DNA from: a virus
Reading direction: 5' to 3' (one strand)
Virus record (IMG/VR): IMGVR_UViG_3300026484_000122
Span: 1 to 42,019 of that record
Length of the DNA: 42,019 nucleotides
The notes below the pieces were generated by a model. The model did not search any database. It was given only the letters and a program-made list of their open reading frames with translations, and was not told where the DNA came from. Position 1 is the first letter of the stretch. The number at the start of each line of letters is the position of its first letter. The position numbers and the translations under genes are program-made. Shown one piece after another: positions 29,991-38,603 of the stretch.

Positions 29991-32693
29991 TTACTCTCCT
30001 TTAGGGATGATGTTAAACCCGTCTATTGTAGCGTTAGATAATATTTTTTTTCCTATGTCTGTATCAGTAACATCCCTTGTTTTCCATTTATCGCCATCTT
30101 TATATTTTTCGATAACTCGTAACTCATATTCGGCTTCGTCGTATTCATCTTTTTCTGTTAAAGACATCTCTTTTAAAACAATGTTATACCCCTCTTTATA
30201 AGCATTGTTACCATCTGTTTTTGGTAAAACAACAGAGGCGCTTATTTCGTGTTGACAATCACAACCATCAAATTTTTCATATATCGTCTTACCTGTCAAT
30301 AAATCTATTTTTCTTATAAAATGATAAGATTTATCATCAGAACTATCGTCAGAACTATCGTCAGAACTATCGTCAGGGCAATCACCAAAGAACTCAAATG
30401 TCGCAACTCCGTTTGATATAGTAACATATTTAGACGATGTTGTTCCGTTTTTTGTTACATCAAAGCTAACATTGATAGTTACGTCAGCGTCAGAGTTGTA
30501 ATACTCATCGTGATAATATACATCACCAAACTCTGGTAAATCTCCAACTGCTACACTCTCACAATCTACAACTGTTGCTGGATTAAACTCATATACTTCA
30601 TTGTTTTTAAACTTTAAAGGACGTCCGTCAGCATTTTGTTCAGGGTAAAACAAATGAAATAAGTTATCAACTTTAAACTTAAACCCGTTTTCAACTCCAC
30701 TTTTAATTATTGCCTCATTTACAGCACTCCTATCAACCTCTTTTGTAATTCCATATCTTTTACTTATTTGTGCTACATATTTGTCAACAAATTTGTTTAA
30801 AGCGTCCAAATAAACATCAAGATGTGGCTTTAGGTATGAACAATTGTTGACTTCGCCATAAAGAGTAATTTGTTTATCTCTTTGTCGAATTGGGCATTTA
30901 GTTCCTATTAGATTGAAAAGTCGTTGTTTTGTATTACAGGTTAATACGTCATATTTTAACAAATCGTCTATACAGCTTATTGAGCTTGACCCACAATTAC
31001 AAGCATTGTCGGCTAATTTTACACCAAGATAACTCATTATTTTTAAAATACTCGTTCTTATATAGAAATAGCGTGAATAACAAATGTCTTTATCTAATGC
31101 CTCACCTTTTTTAATTTCTATTAATTCTGTTTCATTATCGACTACAAACTTTGTTATTTCTCCGTTTAAAAAATGTTTTTTCATCTTTTCTGCAATTTCG
31201 TTGACCTTTGGTGTGACGTAACCATCATATATTGGCGCGACCGATAAAGTGCTACCCTCTTTTTTAACACCATAAATATAAGAGTTGTCCATTACGCTAT
31301 AATATTTACTGAATATATCAACAGCGTTGTATTTCAGATAATCAGCACTCCCTCTAAAGATGTTAAAGAAAAAGCGTCTATCTTCAGTAAATGTTTTCTT
31401 TAAATTAAAAGAGATAAGACACCCAGAGGCAATTTCAGGATTAATCTTATAACAATCTAAATACTTTGGATTAATACGATATTCAAAAGATAATTCCCCA
31501 TTATTTATCGCTAAATAATGGTGACCACCATTTAGAGTTACTTTTTCTGCACCGCTAATAAAACGGTCTATTATTTTTAAAGCCGTTTGTTGTGAATCTT
31601 GACTTGTCACATATTGTGTGTTTGTTGTATATTTTATTTCTTTTCTATCCCTTGTCAAAAGAAACTCAATACCATCCTCATCAGTGTTACCAATAACCTC
31701 CACCGGATGTTGGTCAAGATAATTAACTACTTTAATTCTTCCATTTTCGTCATACATATTTATGTGTTTATATTTAAAACATAAAACAGGAGTTGAAGTT
31801 TTTATGTTGCAGTTGTATAAATTAGCTAAATAAAGTCTGTTAACGCTGTCAGTGTTGAGGTAAACTTTTTGATTTTTGTAAGAAGAAAAAATGTATAATT
31901 CATAATTGTTATCAGATAAAGACTTAACATAAATATTCGTAGATGTATAAAAACTATCAAGATTTTTGTCTGAATTAATAACTTTAAAAATATCATTTTT
32001 TTCGGCGTCTTCTTGTAAAACCAACAAAATTTGCTTTTCCCCAGATTTCTGAAAAAAAGTAGGGTCTGATTTAGAGCCGTAAACACAAACCTGCCCAATA
32101 GATGTATATCCACCATCATCTCTAATATCTGCCATTACTTTTTTAAAATAAAGAATAGTAAAAAAATATATACTTAATTGTTCCCTGTTTCTCTCCAAAA
32201 TAGAGACAACTTCGCAATCACAATATTTAAGAGGCTCGGGATTAATAAAAATCGAACAACCTGTGTCTTTTCCGTCATTTACTATATTATACTTTTCTAT
32301 CCCTTTTTCTTTTAGTTTGAAATATAGTTCCTCGAAATTTTCTATTTTCACGTGAATAGCAGGAATAAGTGGAGCTATCTCATCTTTTTGTTTTTGTAAA
32401 AAAGCAAATATTTCTACGGCTTTATCCTTATCTTCAAAGCTGTCATAATCCACACATAATTGATATCTATCTATCCCACCGTAACAAATCCTGAACGCTC
32501 CATCTTTAATGTTTAATTGTTTATAGTTAGAAAATTCGGCGACTATGTTTTTAGCTGACGGAAGTAATTTTACGCCAGAGCCTTTAGCACCTTTTGCAAG
32601 ATAAAATGTGTTTGTGTCGCAATCCACAACTCCAACAAACTTATCTAACCATTTTTTTTCTGGGTCGTTCTTTGCTTTAACCATCTTATACAT
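29991..32693 (-). CDS. Large tail protein with Ser-Asp repeat
   Basis: This 900-residue protein is the second largest. It is mixed alpha/beta and Tyr/Asn/Lys-rich, with many Cys. Near residue 774-785 it carries a short Asp-Ser repeat (DDSSDDSSDDSSDD) encoded by a tandem 12-bp DNA repeat. Several Cys clusters (CNCGSSSISCIDD, CDCQHE) could form disulphides or bind metal. Size and place among tail genes suggest a tail hub, spike or fibre. No enzymatic domain was recognised. Confidence 0.65.
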   Translation of the reverse strand: MYKMVKAKNDPEKKWLDKFVGVVDCDTNTFYLAKGAKGSGVKLLPSAKNIVAEFSNYKQLNIKDGAFRICYGGIDRYQLCVDYDSFEDKDKAVEIFAFLQKQKDEIAPLIPAIHVKIENFEELYFKLKEKGIEKYNIVNDGKDTGCSIFINPEPLKYCDCEVVSILERNREQLSIYFFTILYFKKVMADIRDDGGYTSIGQVCVYGSKSDPTFFQKSGEKQILLVLQEDAEKNDIFKVINSDKNLDSFYTSTNIYVKSLSDNNYELYIFSSYKNQKVYLNTDSVNRLYLANLYNCNIKTSTPVLCFKYKHINMYDENGRIKVVNYLDQHPVEVIGNTDEDGIEFLLTRDRKEIKYTTNTQYVTSQDSQQTALKIIDRFISGAEKVTLNGGHHYLAINNGELSFEYRINPKYLDCYKINPEIASGCLISFNLKKTFTEDRRFFFNIFRGSADYLKYNAVDIFSKYYSVMDNSYIYGVKKEGSTLSVAPIYDGYVTPKVNEIAEKMKKHFLNGEITKFVVDNETELIEIKKGEALDKDICYSRYFYIRTSILKIMSYLGVKLADNACNCGSSSISCIDDLLKYDVLTCNTKQRLFNLIGTKCPIRQRDKQITLYGEVNNCSYLKPHLDVYLDALNKFVDKYVAQISKRYGITKEVDRSAVNEAIIKSGVENGFKFKVDNLFHLFYPEQNADGRPLKFKNNEVYEFNPATVVDCESVAVGDLPEFGDVYYHDEYYNSDADVTINVSFDVTKNGTTSSKYVTISNGVATFEFFGDCPDDSSDDSSDDSSDDKSYHFIRKIDLLTGKTIYEKFDGCDCQHEISASVVLPKTDGNNAYKEGYNIVLKEMSLTEKDEYDEAEYELRVIEKYKDGDKWKTRDVTDTDIGKKILSNATIDGFNIIPKGE
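30337..30372. repeat. Tandem 12-bp repeat, three perfect copies
   Basis: TCAGAACTATCG occurs three times head to tail (30337-30348, 30349-30360, 30361-30372), with partial copies on both sides. It encodes Asp-Ser-Ser-Asp units in the 900-residue tail protein. Copy number changes would keep the reading frame, so this is a likely site of length variation. Confidence 0.9.
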
Positions 32694-32704
32694 TGTTCCG
32701 CCTT

Positions 32705-33283
32705 TTATAAGGGTTTAATTCTTACTTCATAATCCGCACATTTTATTTCATCAGGAACTTTTAGCCTAACGCCATTGTCCATTGGGGTGAATGAAGTTTC
32801 TAATAAAACGTTTCCATCAAGTACAAATTCCGCAGTAAACTGTATATTTGACATTTGTCTTTTTACAAATTGAGCGACATGCATTCTTGCAAAATTTTGA
32901 ACAGCCGTTATCGCTTGTTCTTTTACTGCGTCAGTAAAATTCTCAAAAGAAACAAACTGTGTTGTAAAGTTATCATCACCTACAATTAAAGCACCAAACT
33001 CTGGCGCAAACACCATAAACTTGTCTCCATTAGCGTTAGCTTTTGCTTTTGCTACAACATCATCAATATCTTTTCCTGTGCCGTCACTTATATACATTTT
33101 CATAGACCCTGCACTTATCTCACAAGTGCCTACATAACCAACAGCATAATCGCATTCTCCATAATCCTTTTCAAAAACCCTTTTGTCAACTATGTAGTTA
33201 ATTGCAGTTGGGAGGGAAACGCCAGCGTTTCCCTCTATATACCCTTGCTCAACATATCCATCTTGCACATATTTATTGTTCAT
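32705..33283 (-). CDS. Virion/tail protein, unknown
   Basis: This 192-residue protein is rich in Val, Ala, Asp and Gly. It starts with a short repeat (YVQDGYVEQGYIEGN). The middle is mixed alpha/beta (DIDDVVAKAKANANGDKFM) and the C-terminus is beta-rich. It lies between the LT-motif protein (33308-33796) and the 900-residue tail protein. No family was recognised. It is probably a tail subunit or an adaptor for the large tail protein. Confidence 0.6.
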   Translation of the reverse strand: MNNKYVQDGYVEQGYIEGNAGVSLPTAINYIVDKRVFEKDYGECDYAVGYVGTCEISAGSMKMYISDGTGKDIDDVVAKAKANANGDKFMVFAPEFGALIVGDDNFTTQFVSFENFTDAVKEQAITAVQNFARMHVAQFVKRQMSNIQFTAEFVLDGNVLLETSFTPMDNGVRLKVPDEIKCADYEVRIKPL

Positions 33284-33307
33284 TTTTATCTCCTAATTTG
33301 GGCTTAT

Positions 33308-33796
33308 TTATTCTTCCGCATTACCAGAGTTTGATGTTTGTTTCTCTTTTAATGCATAAACAGTCAGTATTGGACATCTTGAGCCATCTATTTCTTTATT
33401 GGTAAACAACAAGTTATTGTAAATTGTTAACACTGCATAAATATCAACTCTTTCTTTATCTATATAAGAACTAATACCTTTTGTATCTCCTTTTTCTGCA
33501 ATAATTACAAATATATAGCACTTTATACGTTCGTCATAATAGTAAGATGGTATAGCTTTAAATAAATCTTCTAACGACGCTTCCCCTTTATTAGAAAGTT
33601 CATTGATAACTTGTGATATAGTTGGCGCTTTTGGCATAAGTGCTATTATGTTAGCAAGCATATCGTTTCTCACAGCTCTCGCCCCTGAAGCAGAAACCGC
33701 CAGCATTCTTAAATTCATATCCATTTCTTCAATAGTAAGAGGCTCATCTTTATATTCTCTTAAGATTAGTCCTGTTTGTAGATTGTCCTGTGCCAT
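33308..33796 (-). CDS. Tail protein with fibre-type N-terminus
   Basis: This 162-residue protein begins with REYKDEPLTIEEMDMNLRML, the 'PLT..E.D.NF..L' pattern typical of phage fibre N-termini. It is shared with the Ser/Ala/Gly-tailed protein at 34536-35279 (TPLTKEQIDENFKNI). This suggests both dock to the same virion site. The remainder is mixed alpha/beta and ends hydrophilic. No catalytic motif was seen. It follows the sugar transferase gene in the operon. Confidence 0.62.
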   Translation of the reverse strand: MAQDNLQTGLILREYKDEPLTIEEMDMNLRMLAVSASGARAVRNDMLANIIALMPKAPTISQVINELSNKGEASLEDLFKAIPSYYYDERIKCYIFVIIAEKGDTKGISSYIDKERVDIYAVLTIYNNLLFTNKEIDGSRCPILTVYALKEKQTSNSGNAEE

Positions 33797-33810
33797 TTTA
33801 TCTCCTTTTT

Positions 33811-34536
33811 TTAAATTTCAAATTTGGATTTTTTTGTAAAACGATTTTTCACAAAATCAAATATACCTGATTTTGCTCCGCTTTCGTCAAAGTTCAAATA
33901 TATCTTACCATCAGCTTCACTCTCTTTGAATGAAGTTTTGTCATATCTTGCAACTCTTACATCATAAACCTGTTTAGCTTCCTTTTCTGCACCTACGTAG
34001 TTGTAATAATAATTTTCAAAAGCAACAAATTCGTCTTTTTCAAACAGCTTAAACACCTCATAAATAACTTTTTTAACAATGTCTGATTTGTAAAATTGAG
34101 GAGTGTGGGTTGCGTAAGAAAGCCCGTAGAAACCTTTTTTCTTAATTTCTTCAAATCCGACTTTAAGTTTTTTTTGATAAAAACGAGTTCCCCAATTTTT
34201 AATCTTATTGAGGTCTTGCAGATAATAGATTTGTTTCAAGTCATCAGCTGTAATATCTTTAATTAAAAAAAAGTCATCATTGAAAAGCACAAACTCATCA
34301 ACAATGTTACACATAATATCGACTGCGTGCAAAGAGTTTCTATACCTTTTGTCGCATTGACCATAATAGATATATCTCACCTTTGAGATGTTAAGCCATT
34401 TAGGTCTGTATCCAACAATCGTGACATCAAAGTCAGTTTTTAAATGAGTTTCAAGAGAGCGTAAAGAATATTTAAGTTCTTCACAATCACCGATAGATGA
34501 TTTGATAAGAGGGTATAGGATATGGACTTTGTCCAT
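33811..34536 (-). CDS. Stealth-type sugar phosphotransferase/glycosyltransferase
   Basis: This 241-residue protein matches the core of the Stealth family, which transfers hexose-1-phosphate from nucleotide sugars. ELKYSLRSLETHL (about 20-32) leads to VTIVGYRPKWLN (about 38-49), then EFVLFNDDFFLIKDI (Phe85-Asn-Asp-Asp88) and YATHTPQFYKSDI (His144 region). It is short, lacking a clear CR1 and CR4, as in minimal versions. Its ATG overlaps the stop of a protein with an 88-residue Ser/Ala/Gly tail (TAATG), so it probably modifies that tail or other virion proteins. Modification of host envelope glycans is the alternative. Confidence 0.72.
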   Translation of the reverse strand: MDKVHILYPLIKSSIGDCEELKYSLRSLETHLKTDFDVTIVGYRPKWLNISKVRYIYYGQCDKRYRNSLHAVDIMCNIVDEFVLFNDDFFLIKDITADDLKQIYYLQDLNKIKNWGTRFYQKKLKVGFEEIKKKGFYGLSYATHTPQFYKSDIVKKVIYEVFKLFEKDEFVAFENYYYNYVGAEKEAKQVYDVRVARYDKTSFKESEADGKIYLNFDESGAKSGIFDFVKNRFTKKSKFEI

Positions 34537-35279
34537 TATCCCTCTCCGCCAGCACTTCCACTTGCACTTGCAGAGCCAGAAGCACTTGCTTCACCGCTTG
34601 CGCTTGCGCTTTCACTTGCTTCACCGCTTGCGCTTGCAGAACTGCTACCTGAAGCACTTGCTTCACCTGACGCAGAAGCAGACCCAGAAGCACTTGCTGA
34701 ACTTGAGGCGCTACCTGTTGAGCTACCGTTACCTGTCGCACTTGCACTTGCAGAGCCACTGCCTGTTGCAGAGCCACTTGCACTTCCGCTACCGCTTTCT
34801 GAAAGAATTAACGGTTTTAATTTATCCGCTAAAACAGTAAGTTGGTCATCAGTAATGTTTTTAAGAATAGCACCAGCAACATATAATGAAATCTTGTCCC
34901 AATCAATCATTCTTTTGTTGTCAGCGTCAACAGTTACATATTCATTAAATGTGTTTAGTTGAGTTTTAATATTCTCAATAGTTGTCGCATTATTGTCAAC
35001 TTTACCTGAAAGGTTTTCAAAATCTTCTCCCAAAGAAGAAAGGTCGTTTTGCAGTCCTGAAACATTGTCTTTTAACTCTGAAATTTTAGTTGAATTTGCA
35101 GTAACTTTTTTATTGACATTTTCCAAATCGCTTTGAATGTCTGAAAAATCACCCTCATAAAAATTTTTAATCCAAGTATTGATAGTTTCAATGTTTTTAA
35201 AATTCTCGTCAATCTGCTCTTTTGTTAAAGGCGTTTCTTGCGAACTTCTATACGTAATATTAATTACAGGTAAATCCAT
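34536..35279 (-). CDS. Fibre-like protein with long Ser/Ala/Gly repeat tail
   Basis: A 247-residue protein. Residues 1-40 carry the fibre-type start (TPLTKEQIDENFKNI). About 45-115 form a coiled coil of trimeric-fibre type, then comes a small domain (about 117-158). Residues of about 160-247 are almost only Ser, Ala and Gly with a few Thr/Glu/Asn, built from SASG/EAS units. The Ser/Thr-rich tail looks like an O-glycosylation target or flexible spacer. The Stealth-like transferase gene follows with a one-base overlap. A similar, shorter tail is on the protein at 35677-36498. Confidence 0.75.
   Translation of the reverse strand: MDLPVINITYRSSQETPLTKEQIDENFKNIETINTWIKNFYEGDFSDIQSDLENVNKKVTANSTKISELKDNVSGLQNDLSSLGEDFENLSGKVDNNATTIENIKTQLNTFNEYVTVDADNKRMIDWDKISLYVAGAILKNITDDQLTVLADKLKPLILSESGSGSASGSATGSGSASASATGNGSSTGSASSSASASGSASASGEASASGSSSASASGEASESASASGEASASGSASASGSAGGEG
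34539..34802. repeat. Degenerate repeat encoding the Ser/Ala/Gly tail
   Basis: About 264 bp are built from variants of CACTTGC, CTTGCGCTTGC and GAAGCACTTGC units, giving a simple periodic pattern unlike the surrounding DNA (higher GC). It encodes residues of about 160-247 of the fibre-like protein. A shorter related stretch at about 35685-35765 encodes the tail of another virion protein. Slippage or recombination between copies is likely. Confidence 0.8.
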
Positions 35280-35301
35280 TTTGTTCTCCTTTTTTTTAGT
35301 T

Positions 35302-35643
35302 TTAAATTACTCCAACCTCAATATCTCCGTCTGTCGCTTCTAACGCTTCAATCCTGTTTTCAAGATTTTGAGCGTCAAGAATTGTAAACGCAATCATATT
35401 GAGATTTGGGTCTTTCTTCATACTGTATTTTGTTTCACAGGCGTCTGAAAACACACGCCAGATTTTTCTATTCTTTGCAAAGAACACATCACCGAAAAAA
35501 TAGTTAATGTAGTTTCCATCTTCATCTTTATTTTCATCAGCGTCCTGAAACTTATTTAACCAATTCTGCGTCCATTTTAAAGCGTCTGTTTCGCTTATTG
35601 TTGAATTTGGTCTGACAAGCACCTCTTTTTTATATAGAGCCAT
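35302..35643 (-). CDS. Small virion protein, unknown
   Basis: A 113-residue protein lying between the two Ser/Ala/Gly-tailed genes. The N-terminal half is helical (TISETDALKWTQNWLNKF) with an acidic DADENKDEDGN loop. The C-terminus (MIAFTILDAQNLENRIEALE) ends in a short coiled coil. Its position suggests an adaptor or chaperone for the fibre-like proteins. No family was recognised. Confidence 0.6.
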   Translation of the reverse strand: MALYKKEVLVRPNSTISETDALKWTQNWLNKFQDADENKDEDGNYINYFFGDVFFAKNRKIWRVFSDACETKYSMKKDPNLNMIAFTILDAQNLENRIEALEATDGDIEVGVI

Positions 35644-35676
35644 TGTATCTCCTTTTAGTAAGATGAGAGGCGTCCA

Positions 35677-36498
35677 TTATAGGACTGCCCCATCGCCGCT
35701 TGCACTACCACTGCCTGAAGCGCTACCACTCGCAGAGCCAGAAGCAGAGCCACTACCACTTGCGTTACACGCAGTATCGCAACATTCACTTTCAGATTTG
35801 CCTTGAAGACCGCAATCAAGCGCCTGTGCGAACATTGAAGCAATAACACAAACATCAACATTGTCGATTTTTTCATCAACATATTGTTTAGCTTCGTCAA
35901 CAGCCCCAGCTTTAGCGTCTGCTATTTCACTTTCAAGTTCAGTTTTAGTTGCGTCAACTTTGTCGTTAACATTTTTTAATTCTGTGTCAAGAATTTGAGT
36001 TGCATTATGAAGACTTGTAGCGTCCTTAATATAATTTGCGTTAGTGTCGGCTACATAGTTTCCGTTTTCATCAAGCCCAGCCCCAGCTTCAATAGCGTCA
36101 ATTTCGTCTTTAAGATTAGCAACGCTCTCGTCGCTGTCACCTTTTAAAGCGTCAATTTGAGCTTGCAGGTCGTCTTTTGCTTGTTTTACTTTATAGTCAA
36201 CTGACCCAGCAGTGCTTTCATCTCCGTTAAGAGTGTTTACTGCATTTTCAAGAGCAACAATTCTGTTTAGATGGTCAGTCAGTTGGGTTACTATATTTTG
36301 ACCGACATCAAATTCTGGTGTATCTGGGTCTGCGTCTAACAGTCCTTGTATTGTTTCAATAGCTGATTGTAGTTTGTTAATGTCAACATTTTCAGCTTGA
36401 ATAACTTTCTCAATTTCAGATTTTACTTTCGCACCAACGGTATAACCAAAATGTTGGGCTACTTGTCCTAAAATTTGCTGTAAATTGTTCTGTGCCAT
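35677..36498 (-). CDS. Coiled-coil virion protein with Cys cluster and Ser/Ala/Gly tail
   Basis: A 273-residue protein. A long helical/coiled-coil body (about 20-210) is followed by a Cys-rich segment with six Cys between about 217 and 244 (including ECCDTAC). A 29-residue tail of Ser, Gly and Ala (SGSGSASGSASGSASG type) ends the protein. The tail resembles that of the protein at 34536-35279. The coiled coil suggests a trimeric fibre or head-tail fibre. The Cys cluster could cross-link the trimer. The family was not recognised. Confidence 0.68.
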   Translation of the reverse strand: MAQNNLQQILGQVAQHFGYTVGAKVKSEIEKVIQAENVDINKLQSAIETIQGLLDADPDTPEFDVGQNIVTQLTDHLNRIVALENAVNTLNGDESTAGSVDYKVKQAKDDLQAQIDALKGDSDESVANLKDEIDAIEAGAGLDENGNYVADTNANYIKDATSLHNATQILDTELKNVNDKVDATKTELESEIADAKAGAVDEAKQYVDEKIDNVDVCVIASMFAQALDCGLQGKSESECCDTACNASGSGSASGSASGSASGSGSASGDGAVL

Positions 36499-36535
36499 TT
36501 TATCTCCTTTTAGTTTTTACCTTACGGCGTAAATA

Positions 36536-36564
36536 ATGATAGTATTTTGTTTTTGAAAAAACAA
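36536..36564 (-). promoter_or_regulatory. Weak promoter candidate upstream of fibre genes
   Basis: On the minus strand TTGTTT (36559-36564) and TATCAT (36536-36541) are 17 bp apart. Between the -10 box and the RBS lies the palindrome TTACGGCGTAA. The -35 box abuts the stop of the upstream gene. It would serve the Ser/Ala/Gly-tailed proteins and sugar transferase. Confidence 0.3.
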
Positions 36565-36975
36565 TTAATAAGTGTCATCTACCTCAAAGCTGTGATTTGA
36601 TTTGTAGATGGAAATAACACCGCTTGCTTTTTGCTCATAGTAATCTTTTTGTTTAAACGATAAGTAAGCACAACACATAAAAACAAATGCAGTATGTAGG
36701 TCAATGTCCAAATCTATTTCTTCACTGTCTGACAACACTTGCGGAGTTCTTATGTATCTTGTGTGAACTACGCCCTTGCTGTCCTCATATTTATCCACAA
36801 CTCTAAAAACATCATTAGGGATAGAAGTTGTATATTCTTTTAAAAGATGGATAGGCTCACACAGCGTGGCTATCTCCTGTAAAGCCTGTTGAGCGACAAG
36901 CTCTGTTACTTCGGTGTTAGAATTATCGCCAAGCAGGAATTGCTTGACGAGAGTTTTAGCCTGTCCGTAAGTCAC
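36565..36975 (-). CDS. Putative head-tail adaptor protein
   Basis: This 136-residue protein is encoded immediately after the major capsid gene (one-base overlap). It is mostly helical at both ends (YGQAKTLVKQFLLGDNS; DLHTAFVFMCCAYLSFKQKDYYEQ) with a beta region between. Size, helical layout and location directly after the capsid gene match adaptor/gateway proteins that bind the portal ring in short-tailed phages. The assignment is by position and fold-like pattern, not by a named motif. Confidence 0.6.
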   Translation of the reverse strand: MTYGQAKTLVKQFLLGDNSNTEVTELVAQQALQEIATLCEPIHLLKEYTTSIPNDVFRVVDKYEDSKGVVHTRYIRTPQVLSDSEEIDLDIDLHTAFVFMCCAYLSFKQKDYYEQKASGVISIYKSNHSFEVDDTY

Positions 36976-37895
36976 TATTTAAGCCCTTTTGCGAACGCAA
37001 ACATATCAGGCTCTTTAACTTCAAGAGTTAAAGATGTATAGTATCTTCCGAATTTAGCAGTTTTACTTGTAGGCACTTCACTGAATTTAGTAGGGATTTT
37101 AAATCTGATGTCCGCACTGTCTAACTGACCTACAAGGATTTTGTCTTTTAGTTTTGCATTGTTAAACAATCTGTGGATTTTAACTTTGATGTCTCCAAAA
37201 TCAGTTGTAACTACATACAATGTCGGGTCGAATTTTCCGTTAGGATTTTGTTGCCATCTGAAATAATCTTTAGCAAATCCATTGATTGTTCTTTTAATAC
37301 CTGTGCCGCATACAAGCGTAAATGTTTCGTTATCAATGTCTGCGTTGTTCCATACCATCTCAATAATTTCATTTAGCCTGTCGTATGTTAATTCGGTAGC
37401 ATTACCGCCATCAGAGTAATCTTTTTTATTTTCGATGTAATGGAAAATACCAGCCATTTTAGCAGGTGTGGTATCAGACATTTCAGTATATCCGTCTTCA
37501 ACACTTGCATTGTGTAATCCAAGTAACGCATATTCAATATCCATTGTATGTTCTTTTCCAACTTTTGCTACCCTGTAAGCCCACTCTTTCTGACCATATT
37601 TTGCGTTGTCGTCTTCTTCCCAAGATAATCCAAATTCATTCTTGATAATTTGGACGACATTATCTTTCATATATTTAGTGTCAGTTGTGTTCTCTTCAAG
37701 GTCTGTTACTTCAAGCTGTGCATTCTCATCAGCTTTTCTGTATCTGTCCAAAATCCAACTATGTTTTGGGGCAGATATTTTTTGCCCTCTTCCAAACCAT
37801 TGCAGGAACGGCGTAGATGTCGCACCTTGTAAAAGTATTGCGTCTAAAACGGACGGCTTTTGGTTAACCGTATTATTATACGAAGTTAAAGGCAT
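36975..37895 (-). CDS. Major capsid protein (SU10/DUF5309 type)
   Basis: This 306-residue protein has the hallmarks of the SU10-like major head protein family: SVLDAILLQGATSTPFLQWFG near the N-terminus, then HSWILDRYR and a DNVVQIIKNEFGLSWEED strand. The central KVGKEHTMDIEYALLGL and C-terminal VKIHRLFNNAKLKDKILVGQ are also typical. It follows the scaffold gene in the operon and forms the HK97-fold shell. A weak promoter candidate upstream (37933-37962) would support high expression. Confidence 0.88.
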   Translation of the reverse strand: MPLTSYNNTVNQKPSVLDAILLQGATSTPFLQWFGRGQKISAPKHSWILDRYRKADENAQLEVTDLEENTTDTKYMKDNVVQIIKNEFGLSWEEDDNAKYGQKEWAYRVAKVGKEHTMDIEYALLGLHNASVEDGYTEMSDTTPAKMAGIFHYIENKKDYSDGGNATELTYDRLNEIIEMVWNNADIDNETFTLVCGTGIKRTINGFAKDYFRWQQNPNGKFDPTLYVVTTDFGDIKVKIHRLFNNAKLKDKILVGQLDSADIRFKIPTKFSEVPTSKTAKFGRYYTSLTLEVKEPDMFAFAKGLK

Positions 37896-37932
37896 AATAG
37901 CTCCTTTTTATTTCATTTTATTTTACAACACA

Positions 37933-37962
37933 ATTATGAATAAAAAAGGAAAGAAAAAACAA
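37933..37962 (-). promoter_or_regulatory. Candidate promoter ahead of major capsid gene
   Basis: The minus strand has TTGTTT (37957-37962), an 18-base spacer and CATAAT (37933-37938) in the 82-base gap before the capsid ATG. This gap is one of the largest in the late operon, which fits extra initiation for the most abundant virion protein. No terminator-like structure is evident in the gap. Confidence 0.4.
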
Positions 37963-37977
37963 GATGGATTTGTCACC

Positions 37978-38589
37978 TTATTTTTTAGAAGAAATATTTA
38001 GTATATAATCTCCAAGAGTTATCTGGTCTGCCTGACCTTTTTTTACTTTGTCTGTAATTTCATCTTCAGGTGTAGTATCTGAAGCTCCAGCACCTTGTGT
38101 AATCTTATCTGGCTCTTCGTTTGGCTTTACGCTTGCCAAAACAGCTTTCACTGCCATTTCCATTAGGTCAGGATTTAGCTTCATAGCTTCGGCAAGTTGA
38201 GGATTTGTTTGTTCAACTTTTGCGATTTCCTGCTCTACAAGGTCGATAGGCACATTTGGATATTTACTCATCACAACGGATTTAGTTCTTTCCATTTCGA
38301 TTTGTTTAAGTTTTTCCTGTGCTTCCTGTGCCTGTTTCTGTATGTCTTCAATACCTAAAAGTTTTTTAGCCATTTCAAGCTCTTCTGGCGTAGGCTGACC
38401 AGCTGGCGCAGGCTGTCCTTGTGGCATTCCCTGTGGCTCTTGCGGCATATTTTGAGGCATACCCTGTGGTGGCATTTCCTGTGGTGCTACCTGTGGCTCT
38501 TGTGGCATACCGCCTTGTGCTTGTGCTTGTGCCTGCTGAATAGCATTAATGTCTTCTGGTGTTAAATTCGGTGCGTTAAAATCTGGCAT
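37978..38589 (-). CDS. Putative scaffold protein
   Basis: A 203-residue protein directly before the capsid gene. The N-terminal third is extremely rich in Pro, Gln, Met and Gly (EMPPQGMPQNMPQEPQGMP). The middle is a charged coiled coil (about 70-105, MAKKLLGIEDIQKQAQEAQE), followed by helical and acidic segments. Such a disordered-plus-helical, acidic layout and the place between portal and capsid genes are standard for scaffold proteins, which guide capsid assembly and then leave. The ending is basic. Confidence 0.8.
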   Translation of the reverse strand: MPDFNAPNLTPEDINAIQQAQAQAQGGMPQEPQVAPQEMPPQGMPQNMPQEPQGMPQGQPAPAGQPTPEELEMAKKLLGIEDIQKQAQEAQEKLKQIEMERTKSVVMSKYPNVPIDLVEQEIAKVEQTNPQLAEAMKLNPDLMEMAVKAVLASVKPNEEPDKITQGAGASDTTPEDEITDKVKKGQADQITLGDYILNISSKK

Positions 38590-38603
38590 TATTCACTCCT
38601 TTT

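Noticed and set aside
34487-34962. ORFs in other frames and on the plus strand over the Ser/Ala/Gly repeat
   Set aside because: These are translations of the periodic repeat in wrong frames (Gln/Val or Leu/Pro/Ala-only sequences) without ribosome sites.
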